The notes below the pieces were generated by a model. The model had not been told where the DNA came from, did not search any database, and saw nothing but the letters and a program-made list of their open reading frames with translations. A DNA stretch of 8,233 nt from Spirochaetaceae bacterium. GTDB taxonomy: Bacteria > Spirochaetota > Spirochaetia > Treponematales > Treponemataceae. A program made the position numbers and the translations under genes. The number at the start of each line of letters is the position of its first letter. Position 1 is the stretch's first letter. The stretch spans positions 1 to 8,233 of the forward strand of contig JAISVD010000168.1 of the NCBI GenBank assembly GCA_031271875.1. The letters run 5' to 3'. This document shows, piece after piece, positions 6,859 through 8,233 of this stretch.

Positions 6859-8233
6859 CTATTTACCGTCCTTCAGAAGTTCGCCAGCCCGTTTGTCCAT
6901 GCCCTGCATCTTCGCGGACAGCGTTTCGTTGAGCTCCTTCTCGATCACCTTGAAGGGATCGGTCATCCAGAGAGTGTAGTTCCAGTCGATGCACTTCTGC
7001 CTGAGCTGGTTGAACCAGTCACGGGCTTCATCCTTCTGGCGAAGATCCAGTTTCGCACCGAGCACCCTGATGAGATAGGTACATACATAGGTCTGCCGTT
7101 CAACCGAGGCGGCTGAATCGGTTTCATCGAAGGAGTTCTGCTGGAAATATACGGCATCAAGGAAGTCCGCCTTGAGGTAGGCGATAAAGTCCTCCTGACT
7201 CGTTCCCTCTTCACCGATAACTTTCATCATCTGTTCGACTTCCATACCTTTCAGGTAGGCCTGACGGGCGTAAGAGACCCAATCTTCCCGGATAACGCTC
7301 CTGTATTTTGACCAGGAATCCATCGGGTTGATGGCGGGATACTTGCGGGCATCGGAACGCTCCCGGGAGAGACCGTGGAAAGCGCCGACGACCTTGAGGG
7401 TCGCCTGGGTTACGGGCTCCTCAAAGTTACCTCCCGCAGGAGAGACCGTACCGCCGATGGTAACGGAACCGACATCTCCATTGGAGAGCCGGACAATACC
7501 CGCTCTTTCATAGAAAGCAGCTATATAGGATTCGAGATAGGCCGGGAAGGCTTCCTCACCGGGAATCTCCTCAAGGCGTCCCGACATCTCCCGGAGGGCC
7601 TGAGCCCAGCGGCTGGTCGAGTCCGCGAGGAGCAGTACGTGAAGCCCCATCTGCCGGTAGTATTCCGCCAGGGTAACGCCGGTGTACACCGACGCCTCAC
7701 GGGCGGCAACGGGCATGGAGGAGGTATTACAGATAATGATCGTCCGCTCCATCAGGGACTTGCCTGTGCGGGGATCCTGGAGTTCCGGGAACTCTTTGAG
7801 GATTTCGACAACCTCACCGGCGCGCTCGCCGCAGGCCGCAACGATGACGATATCCACGTCGGCGTTACGGCTGGTGGTGTGCTGGAGAACGGTTTTTCCC
7901 GCGCCGAAGGGGCCGGGGATACAGTAGGTTCCGCCCTTGGCGACAGGGAAGAAGGTATCGATAAGACGGATCTGGGTAACCATGGTATCGCTGGGGCTCA
8001 GCCGTTCCGCGTAGCAGTCTACGGCGCGCTTTACCGGCCAGTTAAAGACCATGGAAACGGGATGTATCTTTCCCCGTTCATCCTGAAGCTCGGCGATGGT
8101 ATCTTCAAGTTTGTAGGAACCCGCGGGTTTGACCGATTTTACGGTATAGGTCCCGTACATGCCGAAGGGCACCATGATTTTATGGGAAAAAGTTCCCTCC
8201 GGCACAGAACCGAGAAAATCTCCCCGTTTTACG
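6859..8233 (-). CDS. ntpA: V-type ATPase catalytic subunit A (N-terminus beyond right edge)
   Basis: Subunit A binds and hydrolyses (or makes) ATP in the A3B3 head. About 457 C-terminal residues are visible. The frame stays open to the right edge (VKRGDFLGSVPEGTF), so the GTG at 8205 is internal and roughly 130 residues are missing, given a family length near 590. Visible landmarks are HKIMVPFGMYG (8182-8153 region), the intact P-loop GPFGAGKT (7891-7914), the GER motif with downstream glutamate (CGERAGEV), and a Walker-B region LLLADSTSRWAQALREM. Further downstream are SGRLEEIPGEEAFPAYL and GSVTIGGTVSPAGGNFEEPVT. All catalytic residues I can check are present, so the enzyme looks functional. 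The C-terminal helical domain (about the last 150 residues) ends in a charged tail. The stop codon is TAG, one base before ntpB. Confidence 0.97.
   Translation of the reverse strand, partial: VKRGDFLGSVPEGTFSHKIMVPFGMYGTYTVKSVKPAGSYKLEDTIAELQDERGKIHPVSMVFNWPVKRAVDCYAERLSPSDTMVTQIRLIDTFFPVAKGGTYCIPGPFGAGKTVLQHTTSRNADVDIVIVAACGERAGEVVEILKEFPELQDPRTGKSLMERTIIICNTSSMPVAAREASVYTGVTLAEYYRQMGLHVLLLADSTSRWAQALREMSGRLEEIPGEEAFPAYLESYIAAFYERAGIVRLSNGDVGSVTIGGTVSPAGGNFEEPVTQATLKVVGAFHGLSRERSDARKYPAINPMDSWSKYRSVIREDWVSYARQAYLKGMEVEQMMKVIGEEGTSQEDFIAYLKADFLDAVYFQQNSFDETDSAASVERQTYVCTYLIRVLGAKLDLRQKDEARDWFNQLRQKCIDWNYTLWMTDPFKVIEKELNETLSAKMQGMDKRAGELLKDGK

Noticed and set aside
8203..8205. GTG at 8205 as the start of ntpA
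   Set aside because: The frame continues upstream to the window edge with family-like sequence (RGDFLGSVPEGTF), and the P-loop would come far too early for a complete subunit A.

Overview
All recognisable genes in this window lie on the minus strand and read from right to left. Together they form one tightly packed transcription unit: the largest gap between genes is 30 bases. I see no convincing promoter, terminator, RNA gene, insertion sequence or CRISPR array. The gene content suggests a spirochaete (Treponema/Spirochaeta-like) of moderate to high GC. The basis is a V-type ATPase cluster ordered A-B-D-I-K, without the C, F or G genes that separate subunits in enterococcal and Thermus operons. 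This compact order is known from Treponema and Chlamydia. The organism assignment is inference from gene order and protein character, not from a database match.

Right to left (5'->3' of the transcript): positions 8233-6859 carry V-ATPase catalytic subunit A, whose N-terminal part lies outside the window. Subunit B follows (6857-5538), then central-stalk subunit D (5507-4866), membrane stator subunit I (4869-2968) and the two-hairpin rotor-ring subunit K (2941-2507). A and B are separated by 1 base, D and I overlap by 4 bases (ATGA), and the remaining gaps are 26-30 bases. These five genes give the nucleotide-binding head, the rotor axle and the ion-conducting membrane part of a rotary ATPase. 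The ring subunit keeps the polar residues that bind Na+ in Enterococcus hirae NtpK, so Na+ coupling is a reasonable hypothesis.

Four bases after ntpK comes ispG (gcpE, 2502-1399), the [4Fe-4S] enzyme of the penultimate step of the MEP isoprenoid pathway. Seventeen bases later comes a predicted exported protein with TPR-like helical repeats and unknown function (1381-317). The left edge holds the first 98 codons of an ABC-exporter membrane domain (294-1). It is visibly AT-richer than the rest of the window and may have a different origin.

Most of the window is an ordinary, well-conserved energy-metabolism operon. I did not find a clearly new biological system. The points most worth a second look are the Na+-site residues in NtpK, the missing C/F-type stalk subunits, the coupling of ispG to the ATPase operon, the exported TPR protein, and the compositional break at the ABC transporter with a tiny overlapping ORF at its start.
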